Positions 11,085 to 21,894 are shown, numbered from the stretch's first letter. The stretch is DNA of 64,000 nt from Rapana venosa (GCA_028751875.1 CM054161.1:47925877-47989876); one strand, 5' to 3'. Made by a program: numbers and translations. The notes: generated by a model not told the origin, from the letters alone.

Positions 11085-11640
11085 AACAACAAATCCATAT
11101 ATATAGCGCTATATCTTGCAGAGCAAATCAAAACGCTTGCCCAACTCAAATCTTTCACAGTCATACAACCCGTAACAAAAAAGTTCCACCCAAAACCAAA
11201 TTGGGGACGGGCACACACACCACACATACACGGGCCCACCCGGGAGGGCGATAAAACTTTACTGTTGAAGGGGAAAAACTAGAACGAAGGAAAATCTTAG
11301 GGGTTTTAAATAAAAAAGTTTTTAATGGATTTAAAAAATATATAAGAAGGCGTTTTTGGCGGAGAGAGGGAGAAGGAGAGAAGAGAGAAGAGAAGAGAGA
11401 GAGAGGAGGGCATTCCAGTCGAAGGACCAAAATAAGAAAAAGGGACGGCCGACGGGATTGGTTAAACTAGGATTGTAAGGGGAAGGTATCGCAAGAGCGG
11501 AGGGAAGAGGGGGGTTACAAAAAAGACATTCACAGAGGTAGGGCGGGGTGTTTTGTTAGACATTTGTAAAAAGGGATGATCTTTTTCTGTAAGAAAAGTT
11601 TTGATCTATGTTGTGTTAAGAATAAAAATCAGAAAAGAAA
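11085..11640 (-). mobile_element. CR1/L2-like LINE, 3' end copy
   Basis: On the minus strand, 11450-11280 encodes a C-terminal block with RQKRLLIYF followed by LKTFLF, homologous in position to the end of the copy at 4.3-6.3 kb. The region 11560-11460 aligns with 22700-22860 through words such as CATTCACAGAGGTAGG. Downstream, 11200-11085 holds the shared tail. A GA-rich run at about 11350-11410 interrupts the coding part. Confidence 0.68.
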
Positions 11641-12235
11641 CCAGCTTTACCCTCAAGGGAACAGATTGCACGTTTAGTAGACACATATGGAAAGGGTTTT
11701 TGGGAGGCAGAGAGGTTTGGGGAAGACAATGGTGATGACTTACTATCGAGGGAAAAGGGTTTAGGGGGATGGGAAGATGTTACAGTGGAAAGGGAGACAG
11801 TTTGGGTGGTGATGGTGTGGAACACGGGGAAAAACGGGGCAGTCGGGGGATTTAAAAGGGTTACGCAGATCATGACACACGTTAGGGATAGAACCCATGA
11901 TCAAATTACACACACACAAATGTTTAAACAGGTGGAGGACCAAAAGGAGGCAGTGTTGTGGGTGGTAACAGGTTTTGGGGATGTGTAAGGAGGGGTAAGG
12001 CAATGTCGGGGAATCACGTGCGTCATGACTTTTGCCCGCACGTGTTTCCCTTTCTGTTTTTGCTGCGGTGAATTCAGGGTTTTCAATGGCTCTCGGATCG
12101 ATTTTGCATGTGGTGAAACCCCCTAGGAAAAAGCTTTTAAGTCGTAAAGTTAAATCATTGCAGTGGAGTAACGCACACAGGGCTTGAAACCCGCAGGAGG
12201 TCTCCACGTGACGGGCCCGCCCACACTTTTGATTT
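11641..12235 (-). repeat. Repeat F, copy 1
   Basis: Part of this stretch, especially 11985-12200, aligns with 13850-14060. Shared words include GTCGGGGAATC, GGATCGATTTTGCAT/GGATCGTTTTTGCAT and AAAGCTTT(T/C)AAGTC. A 148-codon minus frame spans 12207-11761, but its counterpart in copy 2 has different frame breaks and I recognise no domain, so I do not call a gene. Confidence 0.5.
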
Positions 12236-12279
12236 CAGACATGCACTCAGAACCGTTTTATGGAAAAATATTAAAAAAA

Positions 12280-12362
12280 TAATAATAATGTATGGAATTT
12301 ATAAAGCAGAATCTTTAAAGCCCAAAAAATCAAAGCTTTTTTTTTTTAAAAGGGATAATAAT
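12280..12362 (-). mobile_element. CR1/L2-like LINE, 3' tail only
   Basis: The plus strand shows AATAATGTATGGAATTTATA, then AAATCAAAGCTTT, the reverse complement of the shared LINE tail. No coding sequence is attached. Confidence 0.65.
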
Positions 12363-12371
12363 AACACTTTT

Positions 12372-12552
12372 GTGCTTTTTTAATCCATCCCCGTGGTAAA
12401 CGGGTTTTTGTAATGTTGTCATCGTTCCAACCGGGACATAATGGCCACTTTACGAAAAAACGGGAAAAGGATTTAACTTTGCACAAGAGTTTGCGTGCGT
12501 TCGCACACGGGGCCTCGGGTTTTTAATTTTTCATCCGAAAAACTTTAAAATT
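12372..12552 (-). mobile_element. SINE family A fragment, minus strand
   Basis: The words TTTTTTAATCCATCCCCGTG, GTGCGTTCGCACACGGGGCC and CATCCGAAAAACTTT place the tail and central body of family A on the minus strand. The head is missing. It sits directly beside a LINE tail of the same orientation. Confidence 0.72.
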
Positions 12553-13720
12553 CAGATTCTTACAAAAAAAAGGCAGGGATTGGTCAAGGGGGCAAAAAGA
12601 AGCCAAAAAAAAAAAAGAGAAAAAAAACACGATACTGAAAAAAAAGGAGAAAAAACGAATTAGAAAAAGAGGGTTTTTTTTTGCACAGATTTTACAAAAA
12701 CAGGGTGTGTGTTTAATACAAAAGGCCCCAAGGAAAGGGGAGGGTGGGGGGGGGGGTGGAAGAAACAATAATAAAACAAACCCATATTTTTTTATACCAT
12801 ATAAAAATACTGGGCTTTACCTTTTAAAAAACAAACCACTAAACAAAACCCCCCCTAACCCCCCAAAAATCCCTTTTTAAAAGTTCCCTTTAAAAATCTC
12901 TCAGGGAAACATTCATTTAAAAATTAAAATTAACCAACCCCCCCAAAAAAATTTCATTTTTTTTTTTTTTATCTACCTACAAAATTTATTTATCTGTTTT
13001 TTCATTTTTGGGTGGGGGGGTTGGGTTTCATTAAAATTTTAAAATAAAAATTTTTTTTAATTTGGGGAGCTAAAGGGTAAAATTTTTAGTTTTTAAATTT
13101 AAATAAATAAAATTAATTAAAAAAAAATTTTTAAAAAAAAAAAAAAAAAATTTTAAATAAAAAATTTTTTAAAAAAAAAACATGATTAAACTTTTAAAAA
13201 ACAAATTTTTTTAAATTTAATTTTTTCTTAATTATATTTAAAAATTTTTAAGAATTTTCAAAAAAAACCCCCTTTCCAAAAAAACCCCCCCCCTTAATTT
13301 AAACTTTTCTCTTCTTCTCCTTCTCTTCCTCCCTTTTCCTTTTCTTTACTTTTTTACCTCCTTCCCCCACCCCCCTAAAATTCTTTTCCCCTTTTTTCCT
13401 TTCCCCCTTTGATTAAAAGGGGAAACAAGGGATTTGGAAAAATTTCCCCTTTATAAATGGTAAAAACAAACCCCCAATTTTTTTTGAAAATTCCTATTTC
13501 CCCCCCTTGGAAAAAAAGGGGTTAAAATGTTTTTAAAAGGGGTTTTTTTAAAAACTTTACATAAAAGGGACATCAAAAAAAAATTTTGGAAAAAATTTTT
13601 CCTCAAACAATTTCTATTTTTAGATTTTACCTTTAAATTTTTGTCATTCCTTTTGGTTCAAACTGGGCCAAATTTAAAAAAAATTTTCTTCGTTTTAAAC
13701 CCCCCCTTATCCTTGCTTTG
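12553..13720. other. A/T and C homopolymer-rich, low-information stretch
   Basis: Most of 12780-13560 consists of A runs, T runs and CCCC blocks with few complex words. Composition resembles unpolished long-read consensus. I see no gene or repeat family and would not trust base-level detail here. Confidence 0.55.
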
Positions 13721-13749
13721 GGTGGAAAGTGTTGGTTGTGAGTCAGTTG

Positions 13750-14150
13750 AAAGGGGGGGGGGGGGGGTTTTGGCTCATGCGTAAATTTTAAAACAAGGGG
13801 GGCAGAAAGGAGGCAATTTGGGGGGTAACAGGGGGGGGGGGAAAGGGGAGGGGGGGGGCAGAGTCGGGGAATCCGCTGCAGTCGATGAGTATCCCCGCAC
13901 TTTGCCTCTTCTGGTTTTTTTTGGGGCGGTAAATTTCCAAGTTTACAATGTCTCGGGATCGTTTTTGCATTGGGGGAAAACCCCACGTGGGGACAAAGCT
14001 TTCAAGTCTGTTGCGTTGAGTCTTTTGGTGGGTAAGGAACACAGAGCGTGGTGGGGGGGGTGGTTTTGGATCTGAATCCCCTGAAAATTTTCACGCTGCG
14101 GCAGGGTCAGGGTATGAAGGGTTGAAAAGACAAGACAATCCGGTAACACA
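13750..14150 (-). repeat. Repeat F, copy 2
   Basis: Diverged second copy of the sequence at 11985-12200, with GAGTCGGGGAATCCGC and the CTCGGGATCGTTTTTGCATT segment. Copy 2 has long G runs (13750-13860) not present in copy 1. Confidence 0.48.
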
Positions 14151-14374
14151 AAAAAATCAGTAAATGAAATTTTGAAAGTATATAAAATGAAGAAAATTTA
14201 TAAAATTGAAATATAATCAAATGTCAAACCCAATGCCAAAGAAACTGTTCTAACCGCTCGACCGGGTTTTTTGTAACAAAACAAGATATAAAATTTCTAG
14301 GAAGAACGTGGGGGAAAACAATCACAACATTCAAACACAGTGTCACGCACCATGTGGCGGTTGGTTGAGTTGTA

Positions 14375-14595
14375 GTTGTCGAAAAGGGTAAGATTCTTTT
14401 GAGTAATTTGATTGGGTTGAGGTCGATAATAGGGTAGGGTTTGGTTGATTGAGTTGGGTAGGGTTGGGTTGGATAGGATAAGATTAGATTGATTGGGTAG
14501 GGTTGAATAGGGTAAGGTTAGATTGATTAGGTTGGGTTGAATAGGGTAAGGTTCGGTTGAGTGACTTTATTGGGTTGGGTTCGATAGATTTAGAT
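14375..14595 (+). repeat. C-poor GGGTT/GATTG array, telomere-like words
   Basis: Reiterated words such as GGGTAGGGTTG, GAATAGGGTAAGGTTAGATT and GATTGATTGGG form an imperfect array of roughly 35-40 bp. It is rich in GGGT and TAGGG but has no clean (TTAGGG)n run. Cytosine is almost absent. Confidence 0.65.
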
Positions 14596-14729
14596 TAGAC
14601 TTGTTTTATTCAATATTTTTATGTTATTGTCACTATCATTGCTGTTTGACGTATTTTCTACAAAATCCTAAGTCTAACGTTAATCTAGCCTGTCTGAGGC
14701 CATTCTTTCCCCTAAAAAATATTTCCCTC

Positions 14730-14780
14730 CCCCCTCTCTTTATCTCTCCTCTCTCTCTCTCTCTCCTCTCTTCACTCTCT

Positions 14781-14822
<42 letters not shown>
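14730..14822 (+). repeat. (CT)n microsatellite
   Basis: Interrupted CTCTCT run. Serine/leucine frames on it are artefacts. Confidence 0.9.
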
Positions 14823-14825
<3 letters not shown>

Positions 14826-14829
14826 AAAG

Positions 14830-15540
14830 AAAATGGCTTTAGCTTATACAAGGTGATGCTGAAAATTGATGTGTCCTCGCTTTTATAATAGGTAAAAAGC
14901 TCATCCCAAGTTCTCTTGTAACATTTCTGTTCGTGATTTTTGCCATGAAAGGTATGTATGATCAGAAAAGTGATACCCATTAAAGACACAGTTGTGATGG
15001 CTGATTTAAAAAAAAAAGAGAGAGAATATTGTCGGTGATGTTATTTGAGGTTCCTCAGCTAAGCAGACTGAGGCTCACTCGCTCAGACTTGCACACTCTT
15101 AATCTCGCTCATTTCACTATGAAAGCAATTTCAAGTACATGAGAACGCAACTTGCATGAAAAATGAGGTATTGCGTGTATGGCTGTTTTCAAGTACCTCG
15201 CCATCGAGGCAGCTATACTCCGACTTCAGAGGATATTTTGTAGAGTGCTGGATGGTAGTTGTGCTAAGGCTGTGTCAAGCATGTAGACGATACCAACATG
15301 ATATTTCAGAGCATAGCAACATTTTTTTATGTCAGCCTTGGCACTGACTGCGCTTACATCATTAGCTGACAAAGCTTTAAAGTCTAGACAAAATACCAGA
15401 GACAAATAATATAAAAACAATTGTTAAACACAGTTATGTAGCCTGCATCTTAGATTATTTTGTACATTTATACTATGTGACTGAAAACTTTTGGGTTTTT
15501 TGGTGTGTGGTGTTTTGGTTTTTTTTTTTTAACTTTAATT
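14830..15540. other. Unassigned, complex, apparently unique sequence
   Basis: This is one of the more gene-like compositions in the window, with few homopolymers. Open frames stay below about 65 codons and match no family I know. A 5'-GCTCACTCGCTC-3' stretch is the only local oddity. Confidence 0.4.
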
Positions 15541-15544
15541 CTAG

Positions 15545-15692
15545 GGAGACTTGTCTCTGGACTAGTGGCTAAGTATGGTAAAGTTCTGGTTAGAAAATCG
15601 TGGATTCGAATCCCACAAGAGCCATAGAGATGTCTTCAGACTCTAATGGAGTCGTGTTGAGAATGTGTTTGTCATAATTAGTTATTTAGCTG
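15545..15692 (+). mobile_element. tRNA-like SINE head of another family
   Basis: CTGGACTAGTGGCTAAGTAT resembles an A-box region, and GTGGATTCGAATCCCAC is an excellent B-box. The acceptor stem does not close, so this is a SINE head rather than a working tRNA gene. The body after it (TCTTCAGACTCTAATGGAGT) is not that of families A, B or E. Confidence 0.55.
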
Positions 15693-15780
15693 TTCCGAGG
15701 ATAACGGAATAAGCTCGCTTGCGCTTTTTTATTTACATCCAGTCCCCCTGTGTGTATGTGTGTGTGTGCAGTTAATGGGA
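15693..15780 (-). mobile_element. SINE family A tail, minus strand
   Basis: TTCCGAGGATAACGGAATAA followed by TTTACATCCAGTCCCCCTGT is the reverse complement of the family A tail. It abuts the tRNA-like head at 15545. Confidence 0.75.
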
Positions 15781-15834
15781 AGACTAGGTCCACACAATTA
15801 AGTATCATCTACTTTATGTACTATGTAGCTTTGA

Positions 15835-16915
15835 GAAGGGAATAGAGTGCACAGGCTATGTTGTAAAAGAGAGGGAACTACATTTGGGGGGGTAAAAGAG
15901 AGGGAAAGTACATCTTTTTTGGTACATGAGAGGGAAAGTACATATTTTTTTGGTAAATGAGAGGGAAAGTACATCTTTGTTGGTAAATGGGAGGGAAAGT
16001 ACATCATTTCTTTGTAAAAGAGAGGGAAGGTACATCTCTTTGGGGGGGGAGGTGTAAAAGATAGGTATAGTACATCTTTTTCGGTAAAAGATGGGGAGTA
16101 CATCTTGTTGGTAAAAGAGATGGAAATTACATTTGTTTTTTATAAAGGAGAGGGAAAGTACATCTCATTTTGTAAAGGAGAGGAAAATTACATCATTTTT
16201 TGTAAAGGAGAGGAAAAGTAATCTTTTGGGGTGAAAGAGATGGAAAGTACATCTGTTTGATGTAGAGGGGGAGTACATTTATTTTCGTAAAGGAGAGAGA
16301 ATGTACATTTTTGGAAAAGGAAAGAAAGTACATCTTTTTGTAAAACGAGGGGGAAAGTACATCTTTTTGATGTAAGGGTGGGGGGGGGAGTATATTTGTT
16401 TCGTAAAGGAGAGAGAATGTACATTTTTGGTAAAGGAAAGGAAAGTACATCTTTATTTTGGTAAAAGAGGGGGAAGTACATCTTTTTGATGTAGGGGGGA
16501 GTACATTTTTTGTAAAGGAGAGAGAATGTACATTTTTGGAAAAGGAAAGGAAAGTACATCTTTATTTTGGTAAAAGAGGGGGAAGTACATCTTTTTTATG
16601 TAGGAGGGAGTACATTTTTTGTAAAGGAGAGAGACTGTACATTTTTGGAAAAGGAAAGGAAAAGTACATCTTTTGGGTAAAAGAGGGGGAAAGTACATCT
16701 TTTTGATGTAGAGTGGGGGAGTACATTTGTTTCGTAAAGGAGAGAGAATGTACATTTTTGGAAAAGGAAAGGAAAGTACATCTTTAGTTTGGTAAAGGAG
16801 GGGGAAAGTACATCTTTTAGATGTAGGGGGAGTATATTTATTTTGTAAAGGAGAGAGAATGTACATTTTTGGTAAAGGAAAGGAAAAGTACATCTTTTTG
16901 TTTGGTAAAGGAGTT
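15835..16915 (-). repeat. Purine-rich minisatellite with ~110-bp higher-order repeat
   Basis: The basal unit of about 30 bp is GTAAAAGAGAGGGAAAGTAC followed by ATCTTTTT. From 16288 a higher-order unit of about 106-118 bp appears, marked by GAGAGAATGTACATTTTTGG near 16290, 16408, 16514, 16623, 16735 and 16848. Each unit combines three diverged basal units plus TTTTTGATGTAGGGGGGAGT. Frames on the minus strand are long only because the unit lacks stops in that phase. Confidence 0.85.
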
Positions 16916-17002
16916 ATAAAGAGGCAAGATGAGTTTCACTAGCTACGTGGAAGTAAGATGGAATAGAGAGGGTGAATGCTCTTCGCGTGGTGACCATGCA
17001 GT

Positions 17003-17105
17003 TGTCTCCAGCGCTTTGATTTGTTGCTTTACAAGATTCAGCGCTATATAAATTCCATACATTATTAATTATTATTATTATTATATTATTATTATTATTA
17101 TTATT
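17003..17105 (+). mobile_element. CR1/L2-like LINE, 3' tail with (ATT)n
   Basis: CAGCGCTTTGATTTGTTGC, CAGCGCTATATAAATTCC and ATACATTATTAATTATT form a clean copy of the shared 3' terminus. It ends in an ATT run that is also the 3' boundary of an opposite-strand LINE. Confidence 0.8.
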
Positions 17106-17345
17106 CTTCTTCAAGTGTCCGGTCTGGTCCTGCAGACATCGACGATCATGGCTCTCCATTCTTCCCTGTTCTCGGTCTCTCTCATGAGCTCATTGTTGGT
17201 GCCCTCTTTATTCGTTGCGAATTTGTTTAAGCTGTCTGTGAATTTTGTGCGTTGTCTTCCTCTGCTCTTGTTTCCACAGATTTTGCCACTCCATAACAGT
17301 TTCTCTAGTCCGTCAGCCCTGAGTATATGGCCGAAAAATTTGAGC
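17106..17345 (-). mobile_element. RTE-like LINE, C-terminal coding remnant
   Basis: On the minus strand the frame reads QLKFFGHILRADGLEKLL, then NKSRGRQRTKF, and ends RTRPDT before a stop at about 17110. The GH(I/V)xR block followed by a basic RGRQR block is the usual end of RTE-type reverse transcriptases. Catalytic RT blocks are absent, so this is a 5'-truncated copy. The frame is intact over about 75 codons. Confidence 0.72.
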
Positions 17346-17346
17346 T

Positions 17347-17355
17347 GTCTTTCTC

Positions 17356-17440
<85 letters not shown>
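17347..17440. repeat. (ATT)n microsatellite
   Basis: About 90 bp of uninterrupted ATT, read as poly-asparagine, poly-isoleucine or poly-leucine depending on frame. It interrupts the RTE-like remnant. Confidence 0.95.
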
Positions 17441-17442
<2 letters not shown>

Positions 17443-18290
17443 AGCAGTGATGAAAAAGGCGGATTGAACGGTGTTGCAAATCGTACTGGAGACAAAGAAC
17501 ACGCTGCAACAACAATGTGATGCTTCAACACAACAATCACCCTCTGAAGTCCCTCTCTAAAACTACAACTATGCCCGACTGTCACCTTCTCAACATTGTA
17601 GTTACAGGTTTAGGTAAGCACCAACACCTCCACTAGCCTCTGACGAGGAAGCACGAACAGTTCTACAAAGATCTTTCCATTTATCAAAGATAAGATATCG
17701 GTGAGGGAACCATGTTTCATAAAGGGTGACCTCAGCGCAAACATTGGTGAAGGAGAGGACAGAGAACGTGAACTTTACTGACCTTTTGCGAGCTGGGAGG
17801 AGGAAATTTAGTGATGACATGTTGGCTAGCATCTGTGCGCCAAGCAAGCAGACTGAAATGAAACTCTCTGCGGAGAACAAGAACTTAGACCTTACACGTG
17901 GACATCAGCAGAAGAGAGAGTGAGGAATCTAACCGTTTAGATAATGACTGACAGAAAAGTGATCTCCGCAATTTTTTTTTAATGTCAAAGACCTTGCCTG
18001 GCACAGACTGTGACACATAAACTTTAGCCATGATGGAAATGAAACTTGAGGCTATGGGCATGAAAGAAATATACCATTCTCTTACATATGACAGTTAAAA
18101 CCTTAGAAATATTTGACTTTTGCCTCGTTTTATAAAAAAACCCACAAAGAAATCGTTTTACAAGAGAAGCACGAGAGGAAAATATTAAGTTACCTCCCAA
18201 AACATGAAGCCGACATAAAAAGTCAATACTGATGCAGCAGAACACAAGCTAGGATGAAAAAATGAAAGAAACAAAATCCATTATAATTAT
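17441..18290. other. Unassigned complex sequence
   Basis: Fairly balanced composition. A 92-codon minus frame at 17880-17602 (with YETWFPHRYLIFDKW) has normal amino-acid composition, but I recognise no domain. There is no clear exon boundary or start context. It could be part of an unrecognised retroelement. Confidence 0.35.
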
Positions 18291-18297
18291 TAATTTA

Positions 18298-18314
18298 TAT
18301 ATAATATATATAAA

Positions 18315-18345
<31 letters not shown>

Positions 18346-18362
18346 TTTTATATATATAAAAA
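18298..18362. repeat. (TA)n microsatellite
   Basis: Long alternating TA run with A/T flanks. Confidence 0.9.
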
Positions 18363-18477
18363 ATAAGAGATGAACTCAAGGGGGAAAAAACTGTGAAGTC
18401 TGGCATGGTCACATGACAGACAGCAAACTTCGTCACCAAAGGACCGGGATTTAAAATGGGGCCCATGGCCAAGAAAT

Positions 18478-19186
18478 AAGAAGAAGAAGAAAAAGGGAAA
18501 AAGGGAAAAAGGGGAAGGAGGAGGAGGAGGAGAAGGGGGAAAAGAAAAGAAAAGAAGAAGGAGGAGGAGGGGGAAGGAGGGAGAAGAAGAAAAGAAAAGG
18601 GGGAAGGAGGGGGGGGGGAAGGGGGGAAAAAGGAGGGAGAAGAAGGGGGGAAGGGAAGGGGGGGAAGGAGGGAAGGAGGGAGAAGGAAAAGAAGAAGAAG
18701 AAGAAGAAAAAGGGAAGGGGGAAGGAAAAGGAGGAAAAGGGAAGAAGGGGGAAGAAGAAGAAAAAAGAAGGGGGGGAAAGGGGAAGGGAAAAAGGGAAAA
18801 AGAAGAAAAAGAAGAAAAAAGAAAAAGAAGGAGAAGGGGGAAGGAAAAAGGGAAGAAGAAGAAGAAAAAGAAAAAGGGAAAAGGAGGAGGGGAGGGGGGA
18901 GAAGGAGGGGGGAAGAAGGGGAAGAAGAAGAAAAAGGGAAGAAGAAGGGGAAGGGGGAAAAGGGAAAAAGAAGAAGAAAAAGAAAAAAAAAGAAAAAGGG
19001 GGGAAGGGGGAGGAAAAGGGAAGAAGAAAAAGAAGAAAGGAAAAGGGAGAAGGGGGAGGGGGAAGAAGAAGAAAAAGAAGAAGAAGAAGAAAAAGGGAAG
19101 AAGGGGGAAGGAGGGGGAAGGAGAAGGAGGAGGGGGAAAAAGGGGGGAAAGAAAAGAAAAAGGAAAAAAGGAGAGGAGAAGAAAAA
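18478..19186 (+). repeat. 709-bp pure polypurine tract
   Basis: No C or T occurs between these positions on the plus strand. The words are mixtures of GAA, GGA, AAAGGG and GGGG, without one fixed period. The two long minus-strand phenylalanine/serine/proline frames are artefacts of missing purines on that strand. Mirror-like segments could favour triplex DNA. Confidence 0.95.
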
Positions 19187-20060
19187 TTTAATGCCCATTT
19201 TGGCTTAGACAAAGGGGAAAACAAAGCCTCAAAAAGGAAAAAGGGGATTTATACTCATGTTTAAAAGAGGAAATAAAGGGGAAAGATTAAAAGAAAAGGG
19301 AAAAATGGCTAAAAAAAGTGTGCAAAGAAAATTAAAACCAAAAGAAAACAGAAAATCGAAAAAAAACTGTTTTAACCCTTTAAGTTCAGACCAGTGGTAA
19401 AAAACAAAAACGTTTGAAAAAAAAAAAGGGGGTTATGCCCTTTTTAGACAAAAAACTGCTCTAACTGAGTCAAAAGCATTCTAAAACGATGGCAGGAAAA
19501 AAACAGCAGTAAATTTTGTAACAAGGAAAGAAAAAAATGAACCTAAAAAAGGGCAAGGGGGCTCATTTCAGTAAACGGCAGTGTACTCAGTCAAAGCCAG
19601 CGGGGACCTCTCATTGGGTGAAGCGGGGAAAGAAATGAAAAACCTAAAAGGTTTAGAAAATCAAAAGGCTTCGATACCATGCCAGGGAAACTGCTGAAGC
19701 ACTCGGGAGAAGGGGGGGCTGAGAGCCGGGGCATGTTTACCTTTTGGGTGAAAAATTTTGGGAAAAAGACCCCGGGTCATGGCCAGCAGCCCGAAATTAC
19801 GGAAACCCTTGTCATGTTCCACGTAAACAAAAAATGAAAAAAAGGGACTGCAATCATTGGAACAATAGCCCTTATTTGTTCATGAAAGTTTTTTTTTGCT
19901 GATCGTGGTATTATGCAGGATGAAACAAAAAGTAGATTTTGAACTTCAGAGTGGGGACAAAAAGACATTGGTTTGTAATGAAATAAAACCAAGTTTTTTA
20001 TGTCTTTTTGGGTTAAAAAACTTCACATCTATGTAAAAGGGTTTTGGGGGGGAGGGTTTG
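19187..20060. other. A-rich degraded interval
   Basis: Sequence rich in AAAA and GGGG words with no family I recognise and no frame above about 70 codons. Likely old repeat material or low-quality consensus. Confidence 0.4.
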
Positions 20061-20061
20061 C

Positions 20062-20348
20062 CCCGGGTTGGTCAGGCGGGTCGCTTTCCCCAGCGGGGGT
20101 TTAAAACCAGCATCGAGGTGGTTCCCACTTAAATGGTGACCTTTTTCCCGGGGCCTTGGCTTCAGTACATTTCCCCCAGTTCCCCAGCTGAAAAGGGGTA
20201 CCTGCCCTCTTTAGGGTCAGGGAAGGTAAAGCGCGAGGGGAGGGAGAGGGGCGCCCCCCTTTCAATATGCTGGCCCTAGAAATTTGTGGTGTTTTTGACC
20301 GATGCTCCCTTTTAAACATTATAGGTTATGGGACTCCTTTACCCTTTT
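20062..20348 (+). mobile_element. SINE family B copy, homopolymer-degraded
   Basis: Recognised by CTTTCCCCAGCGGGGGTTTA, GCATCGAGGTGGTTCCCACT, TTGGCTTCAGTACATTTCCC, CTGCCCTCTTTAGGGTCAGG and ATAGGTTATGGGACTCCTTT at the 3' end. Confidence 0.75.
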
Positions 20349-20349
20349 A

Positions 20350-21370
20350 ATATGCTGTGAGCTTTCCCCAATAATATTGTTTAAGGGAAAGCCCCAAAAA
20401 AAATTTATAGGAAACCATTTTTCTTACTGTTTTGTTGGGGAAACCCAACCCCTGTTTTTTTCCCTCTGCAAAAACTTGTCTTTACTATCTCAGCCCCACT
20501 ATTTTTTTAAAAAAGGTTATGGACATTAAATTTTAAACTGTTTAACACCTCTTTTTTTTTTTCATCAACAAATGAAAAAAACGCCCCCCCCCCCCCAAAA
20601 AAAAAAAAGCTAAATTTCTTATTCATATTCCGTAAACAAAAATTTCCATGCACATTGAAAACTTTAAAAACGTTTACTCTCAAAATATCCCAGGAAATTT
20701 CTGGGGTTTGTTTTAACAGATTGGCATCAAAAAAGGGAGATTACGAACTTTTAAGATTTGAAAATTTTTTTTCCCTTTAAAAACTCGCGGTTGTTCCCTT
20801 GGCAGCCCCCTGGGGGGGGGAAGGAAAAAGGGTTATTTTCCCCGGGAATTTTTCCCAACACTCAGAAACAGCTTTTTCTCGGGTTGATATGTCCATTTTT
20901 AGGACAAAAAAAGGGGAAAAAGAAAGGAAGCCCCAAAAATCAAGTGGAGGGGGGACGACTGCAGAAAGGGGGGAAAGGGCCCTTTTCCCAGCACTTTGGG
21001 GGGATCAGGGGACTAGGTTTGGCCCAGGATAGGCAAGGAGTGGAAGCTTTTTTGTGCTCCCCTCCAACAACCGGGGGTGAAATAAGGGGTTTAATTTTAA
21101 TGACGAATGGTGATAAAGGACAAAAAAACCCCTTTGCGACACAACAGGCGACCACTCTTTGGACCTCTGGGCCCCTTTGGGTGCTAATTTTTTTTCCCTT
21201 TGTGGTTGGGCAATCAATGTCAGAGATCAAACCCCTTTGGGGGCCCGTTGACCCTCACGCCCTCCTTGAAGCAATCAGCCCCAATCCTCCCCACCCCCCC
21301 CCACCCCCCCTCTTCTTTACTGTGAGAAGGGTTTGACCCAAAAAGGGGTGACAAGAAAGGTGGGCGGTGA
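20350..21370. other. Interval without recognised genes
   Basis: Homopolymer-rich sequence. A plus frame at 20758-21336 is open for 192 codons, but composition is glycine/proline/lysine-rich with no domain I know, and the reverse strand is also open over 20940-21230. I treat it as non-coding. Confidence 0.4.
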
Positions 21371-21429
21371 CATTTCGAGACCCAGATGAAATTGGGGAAA
21401 CCCGAAAAACGACATGGCTTGAAAAACTC

Positions 21430-21464
21430 TCTCTCTCTCAATCTTCTGTCTGCTGTCTGGGACT

Positions 21465-21517
<53 letters not shown>

Positions 21518-21690
21518 CGCTCTCTCGGGTTCTCTCTTTTCTTCTTTTCTCTCTTTTCTCTCTCTCTCTCTCTCGCTCTCTCTTCCCCTCTCTTCTCTCT
21601 CTCTCTCTCCCCTTTTTCTCTCTTCTTTTCTCTTTCTCTCGCTTTGGGGGGGGGGGGAGGGTTGTTCGGGGGGGGGGGGGGGGGGGTGTT
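21430..21690 (+). repeat. (CT)n block followed by G runs
   Basis: CT repeats to about 21640, then poly-G blocks to 21702. Low complexity. Confidence 0.9.
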
Positions 21691-21894
21691 TGGGGGGGGG
21701 CTGTTTTGAAAAAGGGGTTAAATTTCCCCCTTTTTTTTATTTTTGAGAATTTTATAAAATTTTGGGGTTTTTATTTTTTAAGAGTATCCTAACGGGCCCG
21801 GGGAATTTGGGTTTTGTTTAAAAAAGCAATGGTGCTTTTTTCATTTTCCTCGAAATTAAAAAAAATTTTTCTTGGTCATTGTCATTGCCCTTGT

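Noticed and set aside
14375..14595. True chromosome end or exact interstitial telomere
   Set aside because: No run of a fixed TTAGGG unit is present and complex sequence continues on both sides.
15798..16893. Minus-strand repeat proteins (MYFPF/KDVLS type)
   Set aside because: Artefacts of a stop-free phase in the 30-bp minisatellite. Frame changes between units.
17602..17880. 92-codon minus-strand frame with normal composition
   Set aside because: No recognised domain, no exon boundary signals and no second supporting copy here. Kept only as an unassigned interval.
18290..19224. Minus-strand frames of 257-302 codons
   Set aside because: The opposite strand is pure purine, so this strand has no TAA, TAG or TGA. 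Composition effect.
20758..21336. 192-codon plus-strand frame
   Set aside because: Gly/Pro/Lys-rich, in a homopolymer-inflated region, with an open frame on the reverse strand. No domain recognised.
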